From: Bipolaris cookei
Lineage: Eukaryota > Ascomycota > Dothideomycetes > Pleosporales > Pleosporaceae
Length of the DNA: 64,000 bases
Reading direction: 5' to 3'
NCBI GenBank assembly: GCA_002286855.1
Contig: NRSV01000022.1
Coordinates: 248,001-312,000, forward strand
Position numbers and translations under genes: made by a program. The notes beneath the pieces are model-generated. The model had not been told where the DNA came from, searched no databases, and was given only the letters and a program-made list of their open reading frames with translations. Of this stretch, positions 32,693 through 45,635 are shown piece by piece (the first letter of the stretch is position 1; each line of letters opens with the position of its first letter).

Positions 32693-35610
32693 CTAAAACA
32701 TACTCCAGCCCTTCTTCCTCCTCTCCCGATCCCCCCTCTCCTCTCTCCGCCCCATCATACGCTTCTCCCTCTGCTCCAACTGACGTAGGCCTTCCATCTC
32801 CTTGAGCACGTGCTCAAGCAAGTCCTTGCGACGCACGACATCGAGATGGCGTTTAATCTTTGGATCTTCCTTTGCGAAACGCTCGATTTCATCTTGTGAG
32901 AGGCCGCGGCCGAGGCGGGCATCGAGTTCGCGGGGGAACTAGCAAAAAAGGTGGGTTAGGTGGATGGGAGTGTGAAGAGGGAAAGGGGAAGAAGCTTACA
33001 ATATAGTAGAATTTCGAGAGCAATTCAGCATCGAGGAAGAGATCAGCGGTTGTGGTTAGTTTGTCTGCAACGGCATCGAGAAAGACTTCGGGGCAGTGGT
33101 ATTTATTTTTCTTGCTGGCGCATTGTTTGCTCTTGACGGCTGTGAGACGGAGTTTGAGGACGTCGATGCGGTCACGGAGGAAGACTGCTTCACGTCCTGT
33201 TTTGGATCTGTCAGTATACCTATGTTAACATGAACAGTCTTGGGTCCATACCCTTTGCTAGAAGTGCAGAGCTGAAGCCACCAGCTCCACCGACACCATC
33301 GCCTTCCAAGACAACCTGGCCGCTTCGCACGCGGTCGATAAAGGTCATGACATCTCTGACTTTCTTGCGGCCGCCAACTTGGTCCTCGAGTTGCTTGACG
33401 GCTGCTTCTACAACCTTTAGCTCTTCTTTGAGCACCGCCGTCACGTTCTCTCTGCCCTTGGCCCATTCGCTGTCCTCGACTTCAATCCGGTATTTGTACG
33501 GTTTGATACAAATCTCCAGCTCATCTGAAATATCATAAGAGAGGTCTTTCAGTATAGAGTTCGACGCGTCGGTAATAGCTTGTCGGGCAAAAGGGTGCGC
33601 GACAAAGCGTGAGTTTGTGATGAGACGGTCAATGTGAGCTTGAAGTGCGCTTGCAACAACATTGGTCGCTAACCGTCCAACACCAAGTTTTGTCAGGGCA
33701 GCGCTGGAGCTGTCGAGCTTGATTCGCCAGATCTGGTCCTCTCCGTCAATGTCTGCCTTTACAAGGTTGCTCAGAGGATCGGTTTCTGGGAAAGGAACGT
33801 TGAGGTCATCAAAAGGCCTGTTCCAGTAGCGTTGCGCAAGCAAGTTAAGTACTTGTTGGTCTAGCTCGTGCTTCAGCAGGTCCCGAACTTGTTGACGACC
33901 AAACTGTTCTGTAAAGCCTCGGAATGAGTGCTTGAAAGCGTCGAGTGACTCAGCCAGGTACGACTCGGCGCTAATAGGTCGCTCGTTGTACTGCACTTTG
34001 TACTCGTACCTTGCCTCTTCGAGCTCTCTCTGAATAGCCTCGCTGGTCGTCTTGAGACTGCCAGCCATTGTCTGTTCAAGCACATGCATGAGCTTCTTCT
34101 TGAGGTTCTGAGTACCCACGGCGAGCTCCGGTCGTTCAGAGAACTCGGGGTGTGATGAAAAGTACGCATTCTCGTTCTTCGTAATGGCGTTGGAGATGTT
34201 GCCATTGCCGCGACTGAACAGCTTGGAGCCACCTGTACCAGGTGGTACACGGCACACAACTCCAACATAGCCCAGACGGAGAGCATACTTTTGGTCGTTC
34301 AACAGGCTAGCGCCGCGGTCGGCGTCTACAAGATCCATCTTTGTAATGACGCCAATGGTCCTCTCACCACGGGGGTCCACTCTCCTAGATGCTCGCAGCG
34401 CGGTGCTGTTAGCTAGATCTACGTCGGCTGCTGAGATAGCGAGAATGACATTGGGTGCTCTGATGTACTTGTCGCAAAGCTGGGCAATCTTCTCCTTGAG
34501 CTGCGGGGGCTGGTCCCGGCCAACGACCTGGATGTATCCTGGAAGATCGATCAAGGAGAGATCTGGCACGTTTGGCGAGTAAATCCTCAACTGGATGGGA
34601 TCGTCGGACACACAGTCGCTGGCCGGTACAGCTAGGTTAAGGTCCATCAGTGTCTTCTGGACCTGACCAAAGTCCGTTACCTTGCCCAGACCAATGGCGG
34701 GGAACTCGCAGTACTCTGCACGCGCGTCAGGGGTATTGACAAGCGTCAACTCAATGGGCCGGCGAGTAACCATATTGTGCCCCTTGGGGAGGAACTCATG
34801 GCCAACGATAGCCTCGAGGACCGAACTCTTTCCGGAGGACTGCGATCCAATAACGACAATTGACGGCAGTGTGAGTGATTCGGACTGTCCCACAGTCTGT
34901 AGCAGTCCACGTATCTCAATCATCTTCTTGGTGAGCATCATCATTTGCTCGTCCCGCGCAATCTTTTCTCCATGCTGTCTGTCCTCATCGTCGTCGTCTT
35001 CCTGTGAGTATCCAAAAGCAGCTGCACCAGATGCACCAGCGGCGGCAGTGCCAGAGCCGCCCTGTTTGGGCTCCTCCGGACCTCTACTACCACCACTGCC
35101 TCCTGCACCACCTGATTCATCTTTAGCGAGAAGCTTTTGCAGCCAGTCTGGGTATTGTATGTTCTCAAGTTCATCCTTGGTCGACTTGAACCCCTTTTCT
35201 ATCTGGTCGAAGAATCCACTTGCCGTATCAATTGCCCCGCCAGCCAACTCGGAGGCGCCATCTTTGGTGCGGTGGAAGAGGTCGAGTGCAAAGGTGCCTG
35301 CCTGGCCTGCCTGGTACTGGATATACGAGGCGCCAGCGATGATAGCCCCTCCGGTGGCGGCACCCACAGTCGCAAACTTGCCCACGAGTTTAGGTATCAC
35401 TCTCGCAAAGGATATCGATCGCGTGGCGGGGACATTGTGCAGTGCGTAGCTACCCAGGGGCCATGGCCGGCGCTTCACAAGCCTGAGTGCGGCTTCGTTT
35501 CGCAAGAGTCCGCCGGCGGGGAGCGAATGTGTAGTGTAGAAGCGTGGAGTGAGGAGCGGTGAACGGCGTGCGAGGGGGGCAAGGCGGCCCGCAACGAGCC
35601 TGCCGCTCAT
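32693..35610 (-). CDS. MGM1: Mitochondrial dynamin-like GTPase Mgm1 (OPA1 family)
   Basis: Inner-membrane fusion and cristae-shaping GTPase. Three exons on the minus strand: 35610-33252, 33196-33000 and 32938-32693 (introns 55 and 61 bp), giving 933 aa. An Arg-rich presequence (1-70) precedes a transmembrane segment (about 75-97, LVGKFATVGAATGGAIIAGA). A second weakly hydrophobic Ala/Gly stretch (about 187-202, ending FGYS) is where rhomboid protease cleavage makes short Mgm1 in yeast. GTPase motifs: GSQSSGKSS at 255-263, DLPG at 355-358, TKMD at 423-426. Middle and assembly regions follow. The C-terminus ends in a basic helical tail (LEQREKRMMGRREERG). The AG chosen for intron 2 keeps the frame and gives FYYIFPRELDARLGRG. 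Family identity is secure. Confidence 0.95.
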
Positions 35611-35913
35611 GTTTGCGACGACGAGAGAGCGAGGATAGGGATTTGGTGTAGCATAGGATCTGGTGTCTTGCTATCACACGCGGTTGACAACGTTGCACGC
35701 TCTCGAAGAGGCGGCTATGCACGTCACACTCGACTTTCGGTGCGCTGAGCAAAGGTGCTTGGGCCATGCGCCCGCGTGGGGCAGTTCCAGGGCTCCCCTC
35801 CAGTCGTCTCGCCAACTCAAGACGGACAACACATGGACTAGACAGCGCAACACGTCGGGTGAATGGCTTCTGCTATCTGACTATTGCCTAGTTTTCCATT
35901 CCTCATCCACGCC
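35611..35913. promoter_or_regulatory. MGM1 upstream region / URED 3' flank
   Basis: 303 bp between two tandem minus-strand genes. It must contain the MGM1 promoter and the URED terminator region; the spacing is too large for co-translation and no shared transcript is implied. Confidence 0.4.
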
Positions 35914-36933
35914 TCACTTCAGGCACAACAGCGCTCTCTCCCCAAAGAGCCTCGGCACTGAGTTCTCTTCCTTGATCATGTCCCTCAACCAATTCCTTGA
36001 GCCCTCGACCTCCCTGCTTGCAAACTTGACCAGCATAAAGCCCCTGACATTTGCCGCACTCCATATCAGACCATCCGCCTTCTCTCTCTGTTGCCTTGCA
36101 TGTCGCCTTTGCTCGTGTGGCAAGAGTTCGGGCTGCACGCTGTCCCCCCAATTTCTACCGCCAATACGCGGCAGTGCCTCGAATTCATCCAAGAAGAATT
36201 TGGAAAGTGATGAGAACACGGGTCCGCGAATAATCACGGTACCGAGAACAGAGTAGTTGTCCATCCGTGAGGCGAGCGGCATCCCAGTTCTACCATGCTT
36301 GTCTAGAATTAGATTGTCCCGTACAAGAAGCCTCTTCTTCCCTGCCTCGTCGAGCGTCCACACTTCATTCCGGCTCTTGTATTCGAAAATATTCCAGTTC
36401 TCGCCCCGTGCAGAGCGACCACTCGTGACCCAGTCGCACACACAGATATTGCCATGGCCTTTGTCGAGATGGTAGATCTGGGATTGGGAAAAAGCTGTGT
36501 GGGCAAATGGCTGGACAGGGTCTGGAAGATACACCAAGGCAGCATTGTGTTTCAGATGCACCGTCATGCGTTGTCGGGAGACCAGCTCTGGACTGGGTGT
36601 CTTGAAGATCTTGGTCGAGCCTTGGGTTAATAGGATGAGCCGAGCCTTGCTATCCAATTTGACCTCCAAGTCGATACTGTCTCCGGCGACAATGCCACCG
36701 CCGTAGGTAAGTAGGAAGACTGTGTGTATCAGACCTGGTGTTAGAGGCCTGGCCTCGCTATTTTCCTGGTCGTCATGGCTTGGTGGTGGCAGAGGATCCG
36801 GCGCAACTAGCTTGAGTGGATATTGATACGAGACTGTCCCGAGAACAGGCTTGTCTTGGGATAATAAATTGATGATGATAGATCCATGGCCGGGCTTGGA
36901 TGTAGAGACGCCAAAAGGTGAGTGGAAGACCAT
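35914..36933 (-). CDS. ureD: Urease accessory protein UreD (UreH)
   Basis: Chaperone that, with UreF and UreG, delivers nickel to apo-urease in the cytosol. Single exon, 339 aa. Family blocks are clear: VLLTYGGGIVAGD-type motif (HTVFLLTYGGGIVAGDSI, about 70-87), RLILLTQGSTKIFK (about 97-110), ALVYLPDPVQPFAHTAFSQ (about 131-149), a mid-region DWVTSGRSARGE (about 167-178), and a C-terminal stretch (ADGLIWSAANVRGFMLVKFAS). The start has GSIIINLL within the first 25 residues. No urease structural gene or other accessory gene lies in this window, as expected where fungal urease genes are dispersed. Confidence 0.93.
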   Translation of the reverse strand: MVFHSPFGVSTSKPGHGSIIINLLSQDKPVLGTVSYQYPLKLVAPDPLPPPSHDDQENSEARPLTPGLIHTVFLLTYGGGIVAGDSIDLEVKLDSKARLILLTQGSTKIFKTPSPELVSRQRMTVHLKHNAALVYLPDPVQPFAHTAFSQSQIYHLDKGHGNICVCDWVTSGRSARGENWNIFEYKSRNEVWTLDEAGKKRLLVRDNLILDKHGRTGMPLASRMDNYSVLGTVIIRGPVFSSLSKFFLDEFEALPRIGGRNWGDSVQPELLPHEQRRHARQQREKADGLIWSAANVRGFMLVKFASREVEGSRNWLRDMIKEENSVPRLFGERALLCLK

Positions 36934-38116
36934 GGCGCGTTGCTAGCGGAGTTGAAGATGTACCATCACTCTTATATAGTCGCGAGATCCTAACCGCGCC
37001 CACGCCTTTTAATACCTAGTATAACCCGTACTGCACAAAAAAGGCTCTTTAGTGCTACTAATGCATTATCCAGCTTTTTTTAAAAATATTACTATCTCAA
37101 TACGGAGTGCGAAAGGTGTGTAAGAATGTCGTTTTCTGTCTGTACGGCAGTGCCAAGCTAAGTTGAGGGTATCGATAGAATCACGTGAGCCCTCGTTAAT
37201 ATCAGGCCTAGTTCACGGATACTTAACGTCTTTCTCTCACCTCCCTTCGATGTACCCTCTCTTTCATTCAACTCACTACCACACATCCCTTAAACTCCTC
37301 GTTGGTAATTGTGCGACCTGTACTCGACTGGAGCGAGCTACAGAAAGTTGCTCTACCTTCACAGGTGCCGCTTTGGCGTCTTCCATAGCACATCTTATAG
37401 TAATACACTACTCTACCCTATAATAATATGACCGCTGGTGAATCCCCGCTGTCATGTTTTTGTTTCCCAACTTTCTGTTTCGCTCGATGTGCAAGTCACG
37501 TGACATTGTCTTGGTATTTTTCGAAATTACAATCACTCGGCTTTGAGCTTAACGGCTGAGGACTTGATAAGAGGTTGCATAGCCGAAACCAACAAGCCTA
37601 ACTTACACAAGCAGACATCGGTCCATCACCTCTTGCATGAGCCATAAGAACAGCCAGTGAGTCACCCAGCACAAACATGCGTGCACTCACTTGCTATGTC
37701 GCCAGGCGTGAGCGCGGACCATGACGCCAAGACCCGATGCGGGGGGAGTTCCGGTTCTCTGGACTCTTTTTTCGCACTCATAGGACCCCACCAAAGCGCA
37801 GCCAGAAAATCTACCGATTCGACCATAACCTGCGCGCGTTCGAAACTTGTTCGGGACAACGCCAACCTGCTGTACATTCACCAAGGCAACCTGGACCTTT
37901 TTGCCTCCCTTCTCGAATACGCCAACTTTTGCGCGCCAGAGTGCGGCCCCGCTGCCAGCAAGAGCCAGTCACATCTCCCAGCCAACCTTGCAGCCTGTTG
38001 CAGCCTGTTGCAGCGCGTGTTCGAAACGCTATCCCGTCACCTTTTGACATGCGTTAGCAGCATCCGGCCGTCTTTTCCTTGACGTGCGGTCGCAGGAAAA
38101 GAACGGGCGGAATACA
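36934..38116. promoter_or_regulatory. Divergent region between URED and TFC3
   Basis: 1.18 kb between start codons. AT-rich near 37010-37100 and 37380-37450. A 128-codon ORF (37696-38082) ends 34 bp before the TFC3 start and is listed separately. The rest holds promoters and leaders. Confidence 0.45.
37696..38082 (+). CDS. Possible 128-aa ORF just upstream of TFC3
   Basis: ATG-started frame with coding-like third positions (C-rich) and alternating hydrophobic pattern in the second half (NLLYIHQGNLDLFASLLEYA). Eight cysteines, no signal peptide. Not recognised. Its stop is 34 bp before the TFC3 ATG, so it would lie in the TFC3 leader: an upstream ORF, a separate small gene, or chance. No homology judgement is possible here. 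Confidence 0.25.
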   Translation: MSPGVSADHDAKTRCGGSSGSLDSFFALIGPHQSAARKSTDSTITCARSKLVRDNANLLYIHQGNLDLFASLLEYANFCAPECGPAASKSQSHLPANLAACCSLLQRVFETLSRHLLTCVSSIRPSFP

Positions 38117-41100
38117 ATGGCGACCGGCTTGGATGAGCTTTTGGATTTTTTGCTCTCAGAAATTGCTCTCCTCGGGGTTCAAGGTATGCATGACTCGCTG
38201 CACGCGTTCTCGCTTTGAGATTACATCAGCCACCATTTGCCCGCGTTACCACTATTACTTTGATATAGTACTCTACCCTTTGTTTGCTTGTTGGTATTTG
38301 AAAAAATTTCATCTCTGAGAATTTTCTGTCTTCTCACTGTTCCAGCATATATTCTAGCGGCTTCACTCTTCCATCGTGCTTGACTTTACTAGACGTCAAC
38401 CGCTAATCCTTGTATAGGTGCAAGCAGCGCAGACTTTCGTCGTTTCATTCAAAACTTTTACAGTCAACGTCAAGATGATGCGCAATCCAAATTCGATGAC
38501 CAGAGCGAGAAGTCTCGGTCAACAAACGGTCTTGGCCGCAAGTTCTATGAACGCACCTGGCAATGGCTCACTAATCATCCGGACATTCGCATTGTCTACA
38601 AGGCAGAGGTTCAGAACTACACCCTTTCTGAGTTCGAAGCGGCCGAACTACATGAGACTGGCACCATTGGAGATACATATGCAGCAGAGTCCGGCCATGG
38701 CTTGAGCACTTCTGCAATCAAGAGAGTACATCCTTCAAAGACCTTGAGCGAGCTGAGAGAAGCCCTGCGGCAGAGAATTCATGGCGAGGAAGGCGGGCCT
38801 AGAATGCCTTCTAGTCTACCGAATCAAGCTATAGCCTCACTGTCTGCTGGTCGGCCGTCTCACAGTGTGGTAGAAGCCCCACAGACCACAACAGCAATTT
38901 TTGATGAGCCCAACTCGAGTATGACTGCGCCTCGTCTGTACACAAGTCAAAATAGAGTTTGGCAGGCATTGACTGGCCATGGAATTGATCTGAAGAAGGT
39001 CCCAAGTATGGAATTTGTACTACTTTCACTCATCGCTGCTCGCGGTGCTGCTGGTATTACCCAGCCGGAGCTCATTGCTATCAGCGGTCAGGACAAGAGA
39101 TCTGTGCCGCACAGAACAGATGAGCTGGCCCGTAAAAATTACATATCCAAGTATCCTGTTCAGTCCAACAAGATGCGGACAAGTCTTTGCATTCATACAA
39201 AGTTCGTATCTCAGAACGCTTTCATCGAGTCCAGTGCTGTGGAGGATGTATACCAAGATGATGGAACATTCGTAGTCAGAAGCTTTGCTCAGTTGCTATA
39301 CAATAAAGTGGGTGAAGGGGGTATTGTTCCCACGCGAACTATCAGACAGAAGCTGGTTAGTGTATTGCGAAAAAGCGCATATACCTTGCTAATATCCCTA
39401 GGGCGTACCAATGTCAGCATGGAACAAGCGGGCTACACAAGGTGCCCTAATTCGATTAGATCAGAGCGGAATGATAAAGCGACGCAGGATTCGTAAACAA
39501 AAGTCTGAGGATGCTTGGATCACCTGCATTCAGGTACTGCGTGCGCCAAGAGAAGAAGATCTCAAGAATCTTGGTTTTCGACGAACAATCAATCCCGCCG
39601 ATGGATCGGGTGCAGAGCCGCTCGACGAAAGCGCTGATGGTGATGACATAATGAAAGACCTTGAAGACGACATGCTAGACGATTGTGAACCCAGTGCCGA
39701 TCCTCAAAACAATGCGTCTTCTACCGAAAAACCTGAAACTATACCTCCGCAATGGACACCGGATCACTTTCTCCCTAACACAGTCTTCAATGCTGTCGCA
39801 CTGGGTGGTCCACGTGGATGGGATGCCGAGACTTTGCGCGATCGAATCGTCGGACCATTCTGGAGGCGTCCAATGGAATCATATTTCTCCCGCATAACAA
39901 ATGACTGGGAGAAAACGCAACCGCTCCATCTTCGACATCTGGCCGTCATTCGAGACCAAGGTGTGACCGATGAGAAGAAATTTCTCCATTACGTCTATCG
40001 TACATATGCCAATTTCGAAAAGGCTGTAGAGCTTCAATATGCTCATTGGGAAGGTGTAGCCAATTTCGGGCCTGGTGAGGTGTTTGATCCTACCAGTAAC
40101 GGTGCAGTCTTGGATGCTTGGGGTTTCCCTACTATCAAGCCAAGCAACCTAGTACGAGGATCTGGTTCAGCAACATTGTCCGAGGCTGGCGCAGTTATTG
40201 TAAAGCAACGCAAATATGGCTCCCGATGGGACAATGCGTTGGGACAAGAGATCAGCTATCAAAAGCCTTCGAAAACTGTGCCGAAAGTGAAAACACCGCG
40301 CAAACTAGGTCGACCTAAAAAGGTTGCAAAAGCTGTCAAAGAAAAGCCTGTCAAAGTAGCCAAAGACCCGAAACCGCCGAAGAAAACCTCGGGACTTTCC
40401 CTCACATCTGAAGAGATGAGGTCGCTAGGCCTAGATCCTAATGTTCGTTTGAGCAAAAGTATCCAGAGGCAGATCCTTGCACATCGTCAGATGACAGGAG
40501 ATCCGACGTCGCTACCAGACGCGGTTGTGCAAGACCATGCTAAGCGCCAACTCAGTGTACCTCTTATGACAAAGGAGGAGCGCGTAGCGGCTGGTTTGTC
40601 TGCAAGAGGACGTTTGGGTATAGAACAAGAAAACAAGATCCGAGAGGAGCGCGGGCTGCCCAAGTTAGTCAAGAAAGAGAAGAAGCGAGTAACGAAAACG
40701 AACAAGGAGCCAACATTGCTCAGCAAGCAGCAAAGAATAGCACTAGGCTGGAAGGACCACGGTCGGTTACCACAAGACCTTATCGAAGGTCTTCGTCGGG
40801 AGCGAGAGGAAGGCATTGCTCTTGAAGATTCGAAGGTCATTGCCAAGTATATGGACGAGATGAGGGCAAAAGCTTCGTCGTCAAATACACCCAAAAAAGC
40901 CAACGGACCCACTCGAAAACCCGTTGAAACAACAGAAGAACTTGACGAACTCCAGGAGAATCAAACCACGGACGAAGTATCAAGGTCCAGTTCCACAGAG
41001 CAGGAGTTTCTGGAAAATTCTTTGCTTCACAGCGTCTCAGGGAAGCGGAAGGCTAAGAACCCAGTAACCACCCCAGTGTCGATGAAAAAGCGGCGCAAGG

Positions 41101-44100
41101 GAATAATTACTCCGCAGGAGTCGACCCCAGTGCCTGTCTCATCATTTGCGACATCTCCAGAAAACATCATCAACCGATTTGAGAGCCGTGCTCCATCAGC
41201 AGTCGCTGACGAGCAAAGCGTATGTGATACAAACTCAATAATTGTGAAAGATGTCGGTCGAACAGCTGGGCCAATGACACTGTCAATGGATGAGCCCATC
41301 CTACCAAGCGTGGAATCTGAGCCTTGTTTGCGATCTCCGACAAAAATCTACATGACTCCCGACACCACTAAACTCGACGAACAAGCCCTAACGGCCATTG
41401 ACCAGTACGAGAAGCGATCTTCACCTGGGCTTTATCTTAATCCCTATGTGAAGCAAAAAGTTGCAAGAGGTCGGCCACGGAAGGCACTAATGGCGACATT
41501 CAAGTTACCACGTCTAGTGGAGATAGACTGGTACATGACAGAAGAGGCTCAAAGAAAATCAACGAATCGTGACTGTGTCACGAATACTCCTGATACCACA
41601 CAAAAGCCTACATCTTACGGTGTGGAAGACATGGTTGTCTCAAGACATGCCTCATATGCTGCGCAATCGGAGCAATCACAAGCCGAAATGCAGTTGCGAA
41701 GCGACATAGAGACGCGGCATGATATTCAAAATCATACCCCGCCACCTTCCACACCTGGCAAAGCCGCCTCAGTGGAACCTGAAGGAATGCCGGTGAGTCG
41801 CGAAAACAGTGCTGATCAAAGGGCCGAGACCGATATGCCTGAGGCCCCGGACCCAGGCAAAGGCGAAATCCAACCACATACTGTCTTTGATATATCGAGG
41901 ACACAATCACCACGACCGATCCCATCATTGACACGTAACGTAGGCGGCTGGGCACCCATTAACGCGCCTGACCCCGGTCGTACTTCCCCGTATCAAAGCC
42001 CTTATGCCAACAGTCCAACATTGGAACCCCAACCACCATCACAGACTCCAGACATTGGTCATGGCAGTGACCAAGTCCCAATAGCTGGTGGCTCACATCC
42101 TCTCACATCTGAGACGAGTGATGACCAAAAGCCTCCCGATGGTATGTACACGACTATTGTGGAAGCTCCTGTACCCCCCGTATCAGGCACCAAACCAAGG
42201 GTTAAAGATCACGGAAAAGGTGGCAGTCAGCGCCGTTTCAGAGAAAAGGTCATCTTGGACATCATTAAACGCTGCAATGGCGTGTTTCCCGGAGGAGGTG
42301 AAATCCTGCGGCCATTTCTCACCCTTTGGCGCGAGCGGCACTCCAATATCAAAGAACCCTCCCTTAGTACTATCAGCGAAACCCTCAGGAGTATGGCTGC
42401 CCGTCCAGAATTCGGGTTGAAGCACTGGAACTTTGCCTCACAGAACAAGAATACCCCAGGCACAACCACCCGAAGGATGTTTACATGGGCACACCTGAAC
42501 GAAAGGAGCCCAGAAGTCTTGAAGCTAGCGCACAATATGGCACAGTACTCTCACCAAAAGGAATACACCACTCGTGTGTCAGAGAAATCTCTTTTGTACT
42601 ACCCTGAAGAAATACGTGACCTCATCGGCGATGTTGTCTCATATCAACCAGTTCAGGCCGCCCCCAAAGATGAGAGCATCGTCCTCAACCCATCAAATCC
42701 TGATATTGAGAAGCAAATCAAGGAATCTAAACAGCGCCGGCAGTCCGAATTGAAGAAACAGAGGATGCTAGAAATCAAGGCTCGCAAAGTTCAAGATGCT
42801 AGGGTCGAACAGACGCTTTCAAAACCGCCTCATAATTCTGATGGTGTGCCGCGCGCAAGACGAGCAAGACTGGCAAGTCTGAACGACAAAAGCAAGTGCC
42901 TTCGGCGAGCTCCATTGTACTCCGCAGATATGCAGACGCTCGGTGAGGAGTCTGATGATGCAGAGACTGTTGGACCTGATGTTAGTACAGGGGATAAGAC
43001 TGGACAAGTTTCACTGGTTTGGATGCGTCCTGTCATCGCGCCTGCACCAGAACGTGAACCAGTACCGAATGAGGAGCAGTCTGAGGATGAAGAAAGTGAA
43101 GATGAAATAGCTGATTGGGAAGGGGGAGCAGCGCATGAGGATGAAGATGTTAAGGCTCAAGATCCGTTGCCAGTTATAGAGTCCGTCGAGGACCATCTCC
43201 AGAAAGACATTAAGACGACCGAGGCTGATCAAACGGATCAAAAGGAAGACTCACCTGAATCGCTGGATGTTGAGACCACTAACCCACCTGCCGTTGTCAA
43301 GAATAGCAAGAAGCGTGTAAGAATTATTGCCCCTCAGGACCAATCTCCCAAGAAGAGGGCCTGCTTAACACCTGTGGTTACTGCTGAGCCACAGGATGGG
43401 GTATATATACCACAATCCAACTCTGAAGATGGCTGTGAAGGAAGTGGTGGTATAGCGCGACTCGAGTCGAAGAAGCAGGATGGCGGCACAGCTCACGGTC
43501 GACAGCGAAGCAAGCAAGGCCCTCCTCCCACATTGCTTGAACGTCTTACTGGTCTTACAGGTGACCAAAATGATCCAATATACCAGCAGCCACAGAGTGG
43601 TCCAAGGTCCAGTTTGGCATCACGTCCGTGGAGTGAAAGGAAGAAGATACAGATCGAAGAACACGGAAAAGAACGGCAGTACATCAAGGCTGTCGATCAA
43701 GTGGATGAGTTTAATAGACTCTTCTGTGCCTTCGTGGTGGTCTCTTCTTTGTCTGGAGAAGATGGGTCAATGGACTGGAGCCTTGTCAAGCGCGTATATG
43801 CGAACGATAAACGCTTCAATCTAAACACGACTCGGAAGCTATGGTCCTGGATGCAGAATTGCATGGCTAAACAAGTGAATGATTTGACAGCGTCATTCCA
43901 ATCGCTATACCTGCAAGCTTACGAGACTGGCAAAGTTGCTGCCATCGAAGATCCTGAGACACATGACTGGGCCGGCCTCGTACGATGGGCGTCATGCAAA
44001 TGTGTTTTGCCCGAATTTTCTCTCCCAATTCTTCGGGAAGCACTACAAAATTTTGCCATTGAGGAATCGAGCTACGAAAATTTGGATCGTGTCAGTTGGT

Positions 44101-45635
44101 TCAAGGCCACGACAGCGGATCGAACAAGAACCATGATCCAACTTCAGTATTCCTTTACCGCTCCCCTTCATCGATCGCGGAAGCCTGTTTGGTCACCTGA
44201 GGACAAGCTTCTCAAAGCACGGTCATGGGTTCGAGCAAATACAGCGACACCACAAGCTCACTATGACGCAAATCTGGCACACGAGAAGCTCAAGGACTTG
44301 GGCGAGTCAACTTTGGTCAAGGTTGTTGGGAACTTTGTAGAGAAGCAGCACCTCAGGATGCGAAAACTCAAGCGCCTTCTACCAGGGCGTAACTACAACT
44401 TCACTCAGACACTGGCAAAGAAGTATGCGCGATTGTTCCAGCTCGATGATTTCATCAACGCAGTCCAAGTCAAGAAGAAGATGGATGTTGCTTTCATAAG
44501 CAAGGATCCAGACATGTGTTCGTACAACATTTCACGGCGTGAAGAGGACAGTGCTTTTGCAGCCATCATGACAATGGTCAACGAGGGAACAGTCAGGCTT
44601 GTTCCTCAGCTTCCTCCCATCAACAACGAGCTCAACAGTCCGTTCCCTAAGCTATCAGTATGGGGATTCTGTGAAGGTGGCTACAACCATCGAGCAATTG
44701 ATCGGAGTCGCTTCTTTTGGGATATTCATGTCGTTCCCACGGAAAAGTATAAGTTTGGCAACCCACTGCAAACACTGTCTTCTCCAACCTCGCCCGAGGA
44801 CGACCAGACGACTACATTGTGGCATCCTCTGCCTGAGCCGCCTCTTCCCGGCAAGTACAATGCACACACCTTGCTTCCTATCTGGAGCAGTATTGATGGT
44901 CAGCATGTCACGTGGGCCTGGTGGTACCGCGTCCTGAATCTTGTATTGCAACCGTTGGTTTTCATGGCGGGCGCCACTGCAATGGATATCCAGGCTCATT
45001 GCCCTGAAAATACTACTGAGCTTTTCGAAATCCAGCTTATTTTAGACTGGCTTGAGTCGGTCTGTGCAGTCAAGAGAACTGTCGGTGGTGGTTACACCAC
45101 CCTTCCAGGCTTCTGGGGTGCTTTCGGCGACCAGTTGCACGACACGGAAAGTGACTGGTTTGGCCAACATGTCAAACGGAAGCCGAAGAACCATGAGAAG
45201 CAGCGTTGGCGCATGGAATACAATATGAGACACTCTGCATTGCAAGCCCGTAATGCACAAGGTGCTGATACAACCCCTGCTACGGATGAGGAAGGCGATA
45301 CAAATACAACAGAAGCCGGTACATTGGAGACGGCCACCAGTCGTCAGATTTTGAAGAATCCAAAGCAACAGTATCGCATCACGCAGAAAGCTCTCGATGC
45401 TCAGCCATCTCAGGAAGACCAAGGCAGGTCCAGCTCTGTAACAGCTGACAGTCCCGCGGCCACTGGAGAACATACTAGACAGAGCTCTACTGCAGAGCAC
45501 AGATCAGGTACCACACAAACGCCAGAGACATTAAACAGCTCGGACGATAATGTCAAGATGGCAGATGCAAGCGAGGATGCAGGAGTTGTGGAGGATGTCG
45601 ATGCCGAAGGCGAACTTGACGAAGACACATGTTGA
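38117..45635 (+). CDS. TFC3: TFIIIC largest subunit Tfc3 (B-block binding)
   Basis: Largest subunit of RNA polymerase III factor TFIIIC, which binds the B box of tRNA genes. Three exons: 38117-38183, 38418-39355 and 39402-45635 (introns 234 and 46 bp), giving 2412 aa. The N-terminus (MATGLDELLDFLLSEIALLG, then WQWLTNHPDIRI) matches the family. The B-block winged-helix domain lies at about 218-270 (MEFVLLSLIAARGAAGITQPELIAI; VPHRTDELARKNYISKYP). Two AT-hook-like motifs, GRPKK (40308-40322) and GRPRK (41469-41483), lie in the Lys/Pro-rich centre. Three related segments in 40417-40815 share a LG(L/W)xxxxRL...R pattern. Acidic stretches occur near 43070-43150 and at the C-terminus. A long folded C-terminal half follows (43700-45200; LSVWGFCEGGYNHRAID, VTWAWWYRVLNLVLQPL). 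The last exon is open for 2078 codons; further in-frame introns cannot be excluded. Confidence 0.9.

Noticed and set aside
35914..36933. Urease gene cluster around UreD
   Set aside because: Neighbours are Mgm1 and Tfc3; no urease, UreF or UreG coding sequence is present in the window.
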